Shown here in pieces: positions 22,753 to 32,802 of a stretch of DNA of 64,000 nucleotides. The stretch covers positions 1 through 64,000 of the forward strand of contig PYSS01000075.1 of NCBI GenBank assembly GCA_003049465.1, in the 5' to 3' direction. Origin of the DNA: Magnaporthiopsis rhizophila. Lineage: Eukaryota > Ascomycota > Sordariomycetes > Magnaporthales > Magnaporthaceae. A program made the position numbers and the translations under genes. Below the pieces are notes generated by a model. That model was not told the origin of the DNA and searched no databases. It saw only the letters and a program-made list of their open reading frames with translations. Position 1 is the first letter of the stretch, and each line of letters starts with the position of its first letter.

Positions 22753-23525
22753 TTCAAAATATGGGAGGTGGAAACAGGAACATGATTGCGGGAATAACAA
22801 CCAGCCGGGGAGAAAGGTAGCGACGGATTGGAATGGAAGATTACACAAAAGCAGTGCGTGACGGGACGGGAGGGAGACCTGCCGGTGGGTGTCCAGGTGC
22901 TTATCTCCCGCGTTGGTTCAACCTTAGCTGCCGGCCGCGAGTCAAAAGGCGCGGGGTGAAGGCTGCGCTCTTTGTGCGCCGCTTCCTGCTCTCTGACCCA
23001 CTGACAGAGCCTCGGCAGTGGAATGCTACTGAGATCGCCGCTTTGTAGGCGACACGGCATCAAGTCCATGGCGTCACATGCTGGCAGCGGTAACCGAACG
23101 CACGAAGTGATAGGCCGTGCTAGTAGGTACGACCACAAGACGCAGCAGATGCAAGATTCAGGCAAAAATCTGTATTTATCACGTAAAAGGATGAATGTCG
23201 CAGCTCAGATTTACGCAAGAACCAGGCCTTTCTTAGCGAAGATATAAAAGCCACAGCTCCGATCAGACTTGGCAGGCACAACATGCGAATTCGGCTTCAG
23301 GAAAAGGAACCCTTGATTGCCACACCAGTACGCCCGATCCGTCCAACGCAAAGTCAATGCCCAAAATGCTGGTGATTCCAGATTGATCCTAGCTAAACCA
23401 TGCCGGATCTGTGGTGCGCGGTCCTAACGCCGCGTCTTTTGATTCCTCCCATGATTCCTTCTTCCGTCATGGGCCATCAACTCGGTATCTTTTTGGCGAA
23501 AAGGAAAGGAACAACAAGAATCTGC
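22620..23525. other. Intergenic region with carrier promoter and eL36 3' flank
   Basis: This holds the 5' flank of the mitochondrial carrier gene, including a dinucleotide microsatellite, and the 3' flank of the eL36 gene. No coding frame is supported. Confidence 0.55.
22694..22746. repeat. (CA)n(TC)n compound microsatellite
   Basis: About eight CA units run directly into about eighteen TC units on the plus strand. It lies 75-130 bases upstream of the carrier start codon, so on the minus strand it is a GA/GT-rich part of the promoter or 5' leader. Confidence 0.9.
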
Positions 23526-24183
23526 TTAGTGGCCTGCGCGACGGGCCTCGGCAATGACGCCCTGGAGCTGGTCGACCTTGGCCTTGGCACGGCCGAAAGT
23601 ACCAAGCTGAGGAGGGAAACAACGTTAGCTAGTGATCCAGTCCTGTCCCTTTCGCCGGACAAATACCGCCTTCTACTTACCCGCTTCTTTGCGAGCTTGC
23701 GGGCACGCTTGTCCTTGCCGTTCCTCAGCAGCTCGATAACACGGCGCTCGTAGGGGGCAAGACTGGAGGAGATTGTTAGTAAAAAGCCATCGGTAGCGAG
23801 TTGAGATCGGAGACAGCAGTACGCACCCGGCAACCTCCTTGACCAGCTCGCGGACGAAAGCGGTGCGCTTGCTCAGGTGGCCCTTGGTCCGGCCGACGCG
23901 GGGCTTGGTGACCCTGGGGGTGGTTTTCTTTTTTGGCGCGAAACAGTACCGAGGTCAGCGCGATGTCCATCAGCTGCAGCGAGCCCTGTCGTCGACCGAG
24001 GGCGGGCGCAGAGATCCTCCACGAGGTGAGATCATCGGACTTACGAAGCCGCGGTTGATGCCCTAGGAGAAAATCGGTGTTAGCTTGGATTTTCCAATCG
24101 CAGTGTCGCCGTCGAGCTGGCGGTAGTCTACTTACGACGGTGAGGCCAGTACGGGGGGCCTCGCCCTTCTTAACGGGAGCCAT
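23526..24183 (-). CDS. RPL36: 60S ribosomal protein eL36
   Basis: Component of the large cytoplasmic ribosomal subunit. Exons are 24183-24136, 24062-24045, 23927-23827, 23762-23681 and 23606-23526, giving 109 residues, the expected length. The protein begins MAPVKKGEAPRTGLTV, continues GINRGF and KTTPRVTKPRVGRTKGH, contains LSKRTAFVRELVKEVAG, LAPYERRVIELLRNGKDKRA and LGTFGRAKAKV, and ends EARRAGH. Exon 2 is only 18 nt. The acceptor of intron 2 is chosen at an AAAAAAG with a poor pyrimidine tract, because only this restores the conserved KTTPRV block; the nearer CCCCCAG would break the frame. Four introns in so short a gene are typical of fungal ribosomal protein genes. It shares its upstream region with the divergent KGD2 gene. 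Confidence 0.93.
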
Positions 24184-25004
24184 TGCTGCTGGAGGTTTGT
24201 GGGTGGGTTAGTGAGGGCGATATCGTCGTCGTCGTCGTCTTTTTGCGCTGAGAAGAAGAAAAAATGGAAACGAAAAATCCAGTTTCGGCGCACACAAAAC
24301 GCAAAAGTTGTGGGAGTGGGCCTGGTTCGTGGGGGGTCGCTGCTGGCGGGCTGCCCAATCATGTGATCAGCTGGCTGCGCTATTTCTGACGGCGGCGTCT
24401 GTGGCTCAGTCGTGAACCCGCCACAGGAGCCTGACATGCATCATTACACCATTGAATCCGCAAGGGCAGGTTGAATAGGAAAATAATTTCTCTGCGCCTC
24501 TCTGATTTTTGAATTTCAGGCGTTGGGAATATTTAAGAGAGTTCCATCTGGCTAATTGACTGGCGTTGGGCATAGTGTATTGACAAACCCAGAGTTTCTC
24601 GCCTAGTAAAGGCTGACGATACGATCCGCGGATGCGACCGATGACGAAGCGAAATGCCATGCCATGTGGTCAATAGCGATTCCGCTTAATCCCGCTGTTC
24701 GCTGCTGGTTTTGTGGGGAAACAGTCAGCTCCACCAGAGGTGCACGGACTGGTGCTGCGGCCGTCCTCTCCAATTGTACCTTGTCGATTGACCGGGCCGG
24801 TTTGACAGCTTCAAAACTGTCCTCGTTTTTTTTCCCTCGTTCTTTTTTTTTCGACATTGGATATCTTTTTTTTACTGCGCACTCTGCCTTTCGCGAACGC
24901 CCAATCGATTCCGTCCCGTCCCCGAGCTCCCGAAGCTGCCTCCGCTCCTTCCGACCCTCGTTTTCTGCCGCTGCTGCAGAAGCTCGTCCTAATTCGCCGC
25001 CACG
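24184..25004. promoter_or_regulatory. Bidirectional promoter region, RPL36 / KGD2
   Basis: 820 bases between divergent start codons. Immediately 5' of KGD2 are T-runs at about 24819-24850 and 24865-24875 followed by a C/T-rich leader. On the RPL36 side a (CGT)n-like run at 24225-24240 lies in the presumed leader. No coding frame is supported. Confidence 0.5.
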
Positions 25005-26531
25005 ATGCTGTCCCGGAGACTTGCCACGGCGGCGCGCCTGTTGCCGCTCAGCCAGTCCCGCCAGCCGCTGCGCCGGGTGCCGCTGCCCGCGCTGTACCAA
25101 CAGCTGCGCACCTACGCCGACCACGTCGTCAAGGTGCCCCAGATGGCCGAGTCCATCTCCGAGGGCACCCTGAAACAGTTCCTCAAGCAGGTGGGCGACT
25201 ACGTCGAACAGGACGAGGAGATTGCCACCATCGAGACCGACAAGGTAACGCACAGAAGCCGACAACACCATGCCCGCCGAAGGGAATCACCCACCCGCTG
25301 ACTGGCGAGGGCTTTTGTTTGTTTTTCTTTTGCCGCCATCGCCCTCTAGATCGACGTTACCGTCAACGCGACTTCGGCCGGTACCATCAAGGAACTTCTG
25401 GCGGCCGAAGATGACACCGTCGTGGTCGGCCAGGACCTGGCCAGGTTAGACACCGACGGCGCCCCTCCGGCTGGCGGCGCCGAGAAGAAGGCTGAGGCAC
25501 CCAAGGAGACGGAGGAGAAGAAGCCAGAGCCGACGCACGAGTCAAAACCGGAGCCGCCCAAGGAGGAGACGCCCGCCCCGGCTCCGCCCAAGAAGCAGGA
25601 GAGCGCCGCCCCTGCGCCGCCCAAGAAGGATGCCGCCAAGGAGGCGCCCAAGGAGTCCTCGGGCCCGACGCTCGGCAGCCGTGAGGAGCGCAAGGTATGA
25701 GCGAGCCGGCGCACCCGTCCCTGCTGGCCTGTTTCTTGCCGCCGAGTCTAATGTCTGAACCCCCCTCGGCAGGTCAAGATGAACCGCATGCGCCTCCGCA
25801 TCGCCGAGCGCCTCAAGCAGTCGCAGAACACGGCGGCGTCGCTAACGACCTTCAACGAGGTCGACATGTCGGCCATCATGGAGTTCCGCAAGCTGTACAA
25901 GGACGAGGTGCTCAAGAAGACGGGCGTCAAGCTCGGCTTCATGAGCGCCTTCTCGCGCGCCGCCGTCCTGGCCATGCGCGACCTGCCCGCCGTCAACGCC
26001 TCCATCGAGGGCCCCAACGGCGGCGACACCATCGTGTACCGGGACTACGTCGACATCAGCGTCGCCGTCGCCACCGAGAAGGGCCTCGTGACGCCCGTGG
26101 TGCGCAACGTCGAGGCCATGGACCTGGTTGGCATTGAGAGGTCGATTGCTGATCTCGGAAAGAAGGTGCGCTATTTTCTATGTCTTTCCTCCTGTGGTGG
26201 CCTGGCCCTCCTTGCTAACACAACCCTCATACAGGCCCGTGACGGCAAGCTCACCATCGAGGACATGGCCGGCGGCACCTTCACCATCAGCAACGGCGGC
26301 GTCTTCGGCTCGCTCATGGGCACCCCCATCATCAACCTCCCCCAGAGCGCCGTGTTGGGCCTGCACGCCATCAAGGAGCGCCCCGTCGCCGTCAACGGCA
26401 AGGTCGAGATCCGCCCCATGATGTACCTGGCCCTGACCTACGACCACCGCCTCCTGGACGGCAGGGAGGCCGTCCAGTTCCTCGTCAAGATCAAGGAGTA
26501 CATTGAAGATCCCCGCAGGATGCTTCTATAG
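25005..26531 (+). CDS. KGD2: Dihydrolipoamide succinyltransferase, E2 of 2-oxoglutarate dehydrogenase
   Basis: Transfers the succinyl group from dihydrolipoamide to CoA in the TCA-cycle 2-oxoglutarate dehydrogenase complex of the mitochondrial matrix. Exons are 25005-25244, 25350-25694, 25773-26165 and 26235-26531, giving 424 residues. An Arg/Leu-rich presequence (1-~38) has no acidic residues. The lipoyl domain runs VKVPQMAESISEG to IETDK; Lys80 of ETDK is the lipoylated residue and is the last codon of exon 1. An E/K/P/A-rich linker without an obvious peripheral-subunit-binding domain follows, as is usual for fungal Kgd2. The catalytic domain starts at MNRMRLRIAERLKQSQNTAA, and the active-site motif YDHRLLDG (His and Asp) is near the C-terminus. 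The succinyltransferase assignment rests on the overall match and the missing E3-binding domain. Confidence 0.95.
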
Positions 26532-27094
26532 ATCTCTGTCCCTGTTTCCTCCTCAGCCAGCCGACAACATATATATATAGTGTACACTACTCGTAGAACC
26601 TGCATTGCGTGGTAATCATGCGGGCGACCTGGCCACTGGATGGGCCGCGTTTTGCTGTTTTCATTTTTCTTTGTTACTTGAATTGCCGCAGAACCGCGTT
26701 TCCCGGCTTAAAATACCGTCTGTCTGGGATTATTTTCCTATGTTTTTTGATGTCCTGTCTGATGCTTGTCTGCGCGGGCCGAGCCGTGTGTTGGGTAAGC
26801 CTGCTGTGCTTGGGTTGACGTTGCCCAAGCTGTTAGGATGGGAATCGAAATCCGAAATCGATCCCTCCACACGCTGATCCGACATGGGGGCTCTGGATCT
26901 CGAAAGGCTGGCTACATCCGCCATCCCATCTTCCTTTATCCCCGATACCAGCCAGCGGAGTGGTTTTTCCGATGTGCCTGGGCCGGCTCAGCCCTTACTG
27001 GGCGGTCCCTGGCTCGCTCGTAGACCCCTCTTGGGATCCAGTATATCGAACCGCCCTGGCCGGACAATCACGCATCTCCATACTCGGTGGGAAG
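26532..27094. other. Intergenic region between convergent genes
   Basis: 3' flanks of KGD2 and of the 2EXR-like gene. An ATATATATATAG run at about 26569-26580 may belong to the KGD2 3' UTR. No coding frame is supported. Confidence 0.55.
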
Positions 27095-27109
27095 CTACGC
27101 GTCGTCATT

Positions 27110-27148
<39 letters not shown>

Positions 27149-27937
27149 GTTCTCCTCTTCATCATCCTGGTCATCATCATCGTCGTCATCACCCTCCATC
27201 TCCTCCTCATCCTCATCGATCTCGGATGGTTGCGGTTCAGGGTCCATCAGCTCGTACCAGGCGATGCCATCCGGGCCGTAGTAGTAGCCGGACAGCGCCA
27301 AAGATTCCACGTAGTCGAGCTCCCAATCCCTGGGAAAGGGCGACCCGATGCGCAAGGCGGTAAAGTTGGGGCAGGCCTTCCTCACAGCGACGAGGCAGCC
27401 GTTGTCGTCGTCGTTGAGGTACGCGATCAGCTCGCGGGCGATGTCGGCGAAGCGGTGGACGCGGGGCTCGGTGTCCGGGCCGACCTCCTGCTCCAGCAGG
27501 TGCGCGACGATGACGAGGCGCAGCTCCTCGAGGCGCGGGAACCAGGCCGGGAGGCTAGTGACGACGCCCTTCCACTGGGTGTCGTGGCCACCCGGCGGCA
27601 CGCCCAGCATAGCCCAGGCGTCGGCGGACAGGGGCGAGATGTCGACCTCGAGCTGGACGCTGCGGATGAAGCGCGCGTAGGGGCCGATGCGGGCGGACCA
27701 GATGAGGGCGGCGACGGCGTCCTCGACCACGAAGGTGTTCTCGCGGTAGTACCACTCGGTGGCCTCGGCGCGAAACAGGCGGCAGGCGAGCAGCACGTCG
27801 AGGGCCGGGTTGTTTTGCGCGATGCGGATGGGCTGTTTCTGGCGCACGGCCTCGCCGAAGATCATGATGCGCAGCTCGGGCGACAGGCGCTCGAAGAGGT
27901 TCTGGCCGCCGCCGGCGGTGGGAGGGATCATTGCCAT
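27095..27937 (-). CDS. 2EXR/F-box-like protein with polyaspartate C-terminus
   Basis: Single exon, 280 residues. The N-terminus, NLFERLSPELRIMIFGEAV followed by IRIAQNNPALDVLLACRLFR and EATEWYYRENTFVVED, has the pattern of the fungal 2EXR/F-box-like domain (leading F, L-P/S-x-E-L-R-x-x-I, then 'LL-ACR-x-x-R-E'). The middle contains leucine-rich segments such as FIRSVQLEVDI and FPRLEELRLVIVAHLLEQEV, which could be LRR-like. The last ~40 residues are nearly all Asp and Glu. Function is unknown; a role as a substrate adaptor is only a family-level guess. The frame continues upstream to 28012 from a TTG, but the first ATG is at 27937. Transcription is divergent from GAR1. Confidence 0.75.
27102..27205 (-). 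repeat. GAY-type trinucleotide repeat encoding Asp/Glu tail
   Basis: An imperfect ATC/GTC trinucleotide repeat on the plus strand, read on the minus strand as GAT and GAC codons. It encodes the acidic C-terminal tail of the 2EXR-like protein. Confidence 0.85.
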
Positions 27938-28905
27938 ACTGCTTTTTTTGGTTGGGTGAGATATGGCCTGTTTTTGTTTGTGACTGTTTGAGAGGGCGAT
28001 GGGCACCGACAAGATTCTCAGAGAGCGAGAGGCTAGGCGGTGGTGAGATATAAAGGCGAGGCGCTGCTGATCAGGCGCAAAGAGAAAGGTGCTGGTTGAG
28101 CAGGCAGCCTTTGGGGACGCCCGATGAGGGGGAGCCCTTCTATTCGCCTGCCTGCCCTCGCGAGAGTGTGCAAGTGAGCTCCAGACACGGACTGGTGCTG
28201 AGGAAAAGAAAAAGAAATATTCAGAGACTGCATGCGTCCTCGGCTTCGAGGAAACAAGAGTCTAAAATGTGCATGACGGAGGAAGTGAGTGATGTTTGCG
28301 TAGGGTCGAGACGGCGAAAGAGCGTCGGGTAGGTTCGACGTTGTTGGACCAACCACCTGGTTGGTTCTATCAAGGACTAGTGGGAGCCTGCCTGCCACTC
28401 AAGTCGGGCGCGACAGAGACGAGGCTTGTAGCCTGCCTGACAGCCTGCCTGAACTGGCTTGTCACAGCAAAGTGAGCTAGATCCGAGGCTGAAGTTCTGG
28501 TTAGTCGTTGGGATGGTGGCTGTCTTGTGATTGAGCAGTCCAAGTTGTGACCATGGTGCCAACTTTAATTCATCCTAGTTCCCACACTGCCAGGCGGGGT
28601 TACCCAGGGCAAGCTGAGCTTCGCGAAAGTGGGGCAAAATGTAGCCTCCAAAGGGCGGAAAATTCTTCATGCGGACCCGATCTCAATTGATGCGGCAGGA
28701 ACGAGAAAAAAAAAAAAAAAAAAAAAAGTCACGTCGGAGCTTCGATCAAGCTCGGGCGGTGCATGGAATCGCAAAACCGCATCCAGAGCAATTGCTTCCA
28801 CACAAACAGTCAAAAATCAACCGCCTGGCGCCTCGACACAATTGCTTCCAATCTGAAAAAGAAAACACAGCTACGCGAACGAGAACACAAACCACATTCG
28901 AAAAA
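27938..28905. promoter_or_regulatory. Divergent intergenic region, 2EXR gene / GAR1
   Basis: 970 bases between divergent start codons. It contains short repeats of a GCCTGCCT type (28385-28450) and an A-run at 28709-28728. No coding frame is supported. Confidence 0.5.
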
Positions 28906-29641
28906 ATGGCGTCAAGAGGAGGCGGACGCGGACGCGGAGGCGGTGGCTTTGGCCGTGGAGGTACAGCGATCTAGCACCCTGACGATACCATACCAAGAGG
29001 CGACAACGAACATATCCAACTAACACACTCCAGGCGGCCGCGGCGGCTACCAGCAGCGCGACTTCGGGCCGCCTGCCACCGTCGTCGAGATGGGCAAGTT
29101 CGTGCACGCGTGCGAGGGCGAGATGGTGTGCGAGAGCGTCAACGCCAAGCTCCCCCACTTCAGCGCGCCCATATACCTGGAGAACAAGACGGCCGTCGGC
29201 AAGGTCGACGAGATCCTCGGCCCGCTCAACCAGGTCTACTTCACCATCAAGCCGTCCGAGGGCATCCAGGCCGCCGCCTTCAAGCCCGGCGACCGCTTCT
29301 ACATCTCGGCCGAGAAGCTGCTCCCGCTCGAGCGCTTCCTGCCCAAGCCCAAGCCGCCCCCCGGAACCGTGACAAAGGTCAAGAAGCCCGCCGGTGGTGG
29401 TGGCCGTGGTGGTGGTCGTGGTGGTGGCATGAGGGGCGGCAGGGGCGGACCTAGGGGTGGAGGCGGCCGCGGTGGTGGTGGTGGTGGTGGTGGTGGCTTC
29501 GGTCGCGGTGGAGGCGGTGGTGGCTTCTCGCGCGGCGGCGGCCGGGGTGGTGGCTTCAGCCGCGGAGCAGGTTCCGGCGGCTTCTCGAGGGGCGGCGGCG
29601 GTCGTGGAGGAGGCTTCAGCCGCGGCAGGGGCGGCAGGTAG
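28906..29641 (+). CDS. GAR1: H/ACA ribonucleoprotein subunit Gar1
   Basis: Core protein of H/ACA snoRNPs, which pseudouridylate rRNA and snRNA in the nucleolus with Cbf5, Nop10 and Nhp2. Exons are 28906-28960 and 29034-29641, giving 220 residues. The architecture is diagnostic: a short N-terminal Gly/Arg-rich segment (1-~24), a central beta-barrel domain (~30-125) with VVEMGKFVHACEGEMVCES, YLENKTAVGKVDEILGPLN, VYFTIKPSEGI and FKPGDRFYISAEKLLPLERF, then a C-terminal RGG/GGF-rich tail of about 85 residues. The intron interrupts the N-terminal GAR segment with a GTACAG donor and CTCCAG acceptor. Confidence 0.95.
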
Positions 29642-30306
29642 ACCTCTCTCGGCTGCTGCTTCTCGTCACCAAGCACTCCCACGACCAAAACCTACGGCAC
29701 TCTCTCTCTCTCGATCCTCCGAGGGTCATCGTACCGATGGATGTGGCCCCACGTTTGGGGCAAATCACCAACTCACGGCGTTATATGTATGGGCTAGGAG
29801 GTCATGTTCTTTGTTTTATTGCTTTCATATCTGCTTTTTGTGTCTGGGAATACAGAAAAACTTTCCATCATCTTGGCTGTAGGTCTCTGTCCTTCTTAGA
29901 GAAAGGTGTTAAAGTCATCAACATCACAGACGCTGCACTGTCTCGTCTTTCATGTAAGAATCCCCATGGCGGCTCGGTACACATCCGATCGCATGCTTCA
30001 CCAGCCGGCAACCTCTAGTGATTTCGATACATTTTCGTCTCACTTCGGTGGAAAGCACCAGGCCTAGCCCAAACCAGATCTTTCATTTTCTCTAACTCGA
30101 TGAGAAATGCATTATGCATCGTCAAAAGGAACACCTGCAATTTCAAAGATTGTACTATTATACACAATATCTGTGATGAGCGCTTGCGAAAGTGTGATGG
30201 GAAACCACCATTTACCGCGGCTCGCAAACGAAGGAAATAAATGACCAGAAACAGGGTAATGACACCCGGATGAGCTGACCAGAGCGGCAGAGCTAGAACC
30301 TCAGTT
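29642..30306. other. Intergenic region between convergent genes
   Basis: 3' flanks of GAR1 and the MFS transporter. A (CT)n run at 29701-29711 and AT-rich sequence toward 30250 are present. No coding frame is supported. Confidence 0.55.
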
Positions 30307-32802
30307 TCATACCTTCTGAGGCACAACCCCACCGCTAGTCGAAGTCCCCGGCGGCGGCCCCTTCGGTGCTTTGCTTGTCTGGAACAAGAACGCGGCGCCG
30401 AGCAGGACGCCCAGCCCACCCAGCCCGAGACCAAAGTACTGAGCGCCGCGGTAGCCGGCAAACAGGTCGCTGCCGTGGTTGTGCAGGTTGACCTCGACGG
30501 TTCCCGCGAACCCCAGGGCGATGGAGATGGCGTAGTTGACGACGGTGACGACGAGCGAGGCGGCGATGCCCTGGTGCTCCTTGCCGACGCTGTTGCTGAG
30601 CATGATGACGGCGGCCGGGTTGCTCATGTCCATGCCGAAGGGCATTACCAAAATGCCGAAAAAGGTGTTGAACCAGTAGCTCTGGTCCACGGGCGCCGTG
30701 GCCAGCAGCAGCGACCCGATGAAAAAGGCGCACATGGAGATGAACATGATCCAGGGCGGGCCGATGCGCGCCATGAGGTACCCCGTCAGCAGGCTGGCCG
30801 CCAGTCCTGTCACGGGGGCCGGGGCGAAGGCGGCGCTGGTCAGCAGCGCGCCCCAGCCACGAAGATTCTGCAGGAACATGATGGCGTAAAACACCCAGAC
30901 GGAAAAACAGCCCCAGCCGGTGCCGGTGCAGGCGAGCACGTATACGGTCTGGGCGCGCATGGCGTTGACGGGCACGAGCGGGTGCGGCACCACCGTCTCG
31001 ACGAAAATAAAGGCGCCGATTAGAATCACGCCGATGACGAGAATAAAATACGTGTAGGGGGTGCCCCACGACACGATGGGCGCCTGGTTGAAAGCAAAGT
31101 TGAAGAGCACGAGCCCGGACACGCCCAGCACCATGCCACCGACGTCGAGCTGCGACCACAGGCTCTTCTCCTTGTTGCGGCGCGTGACGCCAGTGTTGGG
31201 CATGACCAGCCCGCTGATGGCGGCCAGCGCGATGCAGACGGCGGCGAGCGTCCAGAATGCCCACGGCCACGTCGCGTACTGGGCAAACATGGAGCCCATG
31301 ACGGCGCCGAGGACGAAGCCCAGCGGCGCCGCGGCGCCAAACAGGCACATGACCATGTTCTTGCGCGGGCCGGGCTTGTAGCCGCGGCCCAGCATGGCCT
31401 GGCCATTGGGTACCAGCAGCGCCGGGCCGATGCCCTGGACGGCGCGCGACACGCAGAAGAAGATGGTGCCCTGGCCGCCGGCCAGCTGCACCATGTCGGC
31501 GAAGCCGCACGCGAGGCTCCACAGCCCGAACCAGACGAAGCCGATGATGAACATCGTCTTGTGGCCAAAGAGGTCGCCCAGCCTCCCGGCCGGCAGCACA
31601 AACGTGCCCGCCGTCAGCCCGTACGCGGCCGAATACCAGGCCATGTCGCCAAAGGTCGTGTTGGGGAATGACCGGCCAATGATGTACGCTGGCACCATGG
31701 CTTGGCCGATGGCAGCCAGCATCAGGAGTTGAGACACGCACACCATCCACACAAAGGCGATCTCGCGCGTCAGCGTGAAGCCGTACGGCCGGTCGTCCGC
31801 GCCGCCCGCCAGGCCTTGCCGTGGCTTTCTGGGGCTGTCCGGAGGCTGCCCAACAACGTCGTCCATGCCGGGGGCGTACTCGCTGTTGATCAGCGCCGTC
31901 CGGAAATCGTCCGTGTCGGACCGGATGTACGTGTACCTGCCGATCTGGACCACGGGCGATGGCTCGTCTATCGAGGAGCCGTGCTTGCCGCCCATGAGGC
32001 TCTGCGTCTCAGTCTTGAGCTTGTACGCGCCTTCGAACAGATCCACGTGCTGCTGCTGGCCCGGGGTGCCCGGCGGGCGGTACGAGTTGGGTGGCGGTCC
32101 ACCCGGCAGCTGCGGGCCCAAGGTGGCTGCCAGGTTCGGGGTCGACTCCGTCAGGGCGGCCCAGTCGGCTGTGGGTGGTGTCACGTTGCCTGTCACCGGG
32201 CCTCGCGCTGCTGGTGGCAGACCCTGGTAGCCGTCGTCATAAGTCGATATCGCCGTGCCACGCATCACCCGAGCCCCGAAAGCGTTGGTCTCGCGACCGT
32301 GGGCTAAAGGCGGCATGGTCGGTCTGTTTGACAGGAAGTCGGGGAGTGAGGCCGCGGCCGGGACAGGAGTTATGTAGGGCGTGTTGGTGTAGGGATACTG
32401 CGGGCTCGTCTGGTTGGTGAGAGGCCGGCTCAGGTTGTGCATGCTGCTGGCAGCCGAGATGGGCAAGGGAGGGGCGTAGGCATCGTGGTACGGTGTCATC
32501 GGCCACATCGGCGCACCCATCGACTTGCGCTGCGGCAACCGCTGCTGTTGCTGCTGTTGCATGTCATCGACGGCCATGGGCGCGTACGGGTGGTGGGTCA
32601 GCGGCCGGCGCAGCTCCTGTGCGTCTTCCTGGCCAGGAAACTGCCTCCTGAAGGTCTCCGTTGCGGCCATCATGGCCTCGGCCGCCCTTTGCATGGCCTC
32701 GGAGGCGCTCCTGATGTCCATTTCTCCGCCAGCGCCACCGGCAAGGCTCGCGGTGGAGATATTGGGCAGCGCCGGTGTGCGCTCATCGGGTTCCCTGGCC
32801 AT
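30307..32802 (-). CDS. MFS transporter (Atr1/DHA2-like) with long cytoplasmic N-terminus
   Basis: Single exon, 831 residues. Roughly residues 345-825 form a DHA2-type major facilitator with about 14 hydrophobic segments, starting at FVWMVCVSQLLMLAAIGQAM. The motif-A-like loop is GRLGDLFGHKTMFIIGF, and a motif-C-like segment follows near GPALLVPNGQAMLGRG. Later segments include PFGMDMSNPAAVIMLSN and QGIAASLVVTVVNYAIS, seen in the Atr1/Ymr279c/Amf1 group, whose members export aminotriazole or boron or carry ammonium at low affinity. The substrate here is not predictable. The N-terminal ~345 residues are Q/P/S/T-rich and probably disordered, with a six-Gln run and PSPVVQIGRYTYIRSDTDD near the membrane, much longer than in yeast relatives. 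I saw no splice signals separating this tail from the transporter. Confidence 0.86.
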   Translation of the reverse strand: MAREPDERTPALPNISTASLAGGAGGEMDIRSASEAMQRAAEAMMAATETFRRQFPGQEDAQELRRPLTHHPYAPMAVDDMQQQQQQRLPQRKSMGAPMWPMTPYHDAYAPPLPISAASSMHNLSRPLTNQTSPQYPYTNTPYITPVPAAASLPDFLSNRPTMPPLAHGRETNAFGARVMRGTAISTYDDGYQGLPPAARGPVTGNVTPPTADWAALTESTPNLAATLGPQLPGGPPPNSYRPPGTPGQQQHVDLFEGAYKLKTETQSLMGGKHGSSIDEPSPVVQIGRYTYIRSDTDDFRTALINSEYAPGMDDVVGQPPDSPRKPRQGLAGGADDRPYGFTLTREIAFVWMVCVSQLLMLAAIGQAMVPAYIIGRSFPNTTFGDMAWYSAAYGLTAGTFVLPAGRLGDLFGHKTMFIIGFVWFGLWSLACGFADMVQLAGGQGTIFFCVSRAVQGIGPALLVPNGQAMLGRGYKPGPRKNMVMCLFGAAAPLGFVLGAVMGSMFAQYATWPWAFWTLAAVCIALAAISGLVMPNTGVTRRNKEKSLWSQLDVGGMVLGVSGLVLFNFAFNQAPIVSWGTPYTYFILVIGVILIGAFIFVETVVPHPLVPVNAMRAQTVYVLACTGTGWGCFSVWVFYAIMFLQNLRGWGALLTSAAFAPAPVTGLAASLLTGYLMARIGPPWIMFISMCAFFIGSLLLATAPVDQSYWFNTFFGILVMPFGMDMSNPAAVIMLSNSVGKEHQGIAASLVVTVVNYAISIALGFAGTVEVNLHNHGSDLFAGYRGAQYFGLGLGGLGVLLGAAFLFQTSKAPKGPPPGTSTSGGVVPQKV

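Noticed and set aside
30335..31750. 471-residue minus-strand frame within the MFS gene
   Set aside because: Same-strand shadow frame rich in Arg, His and Pro, produced by the GC-rich third positions of the transporter gene.
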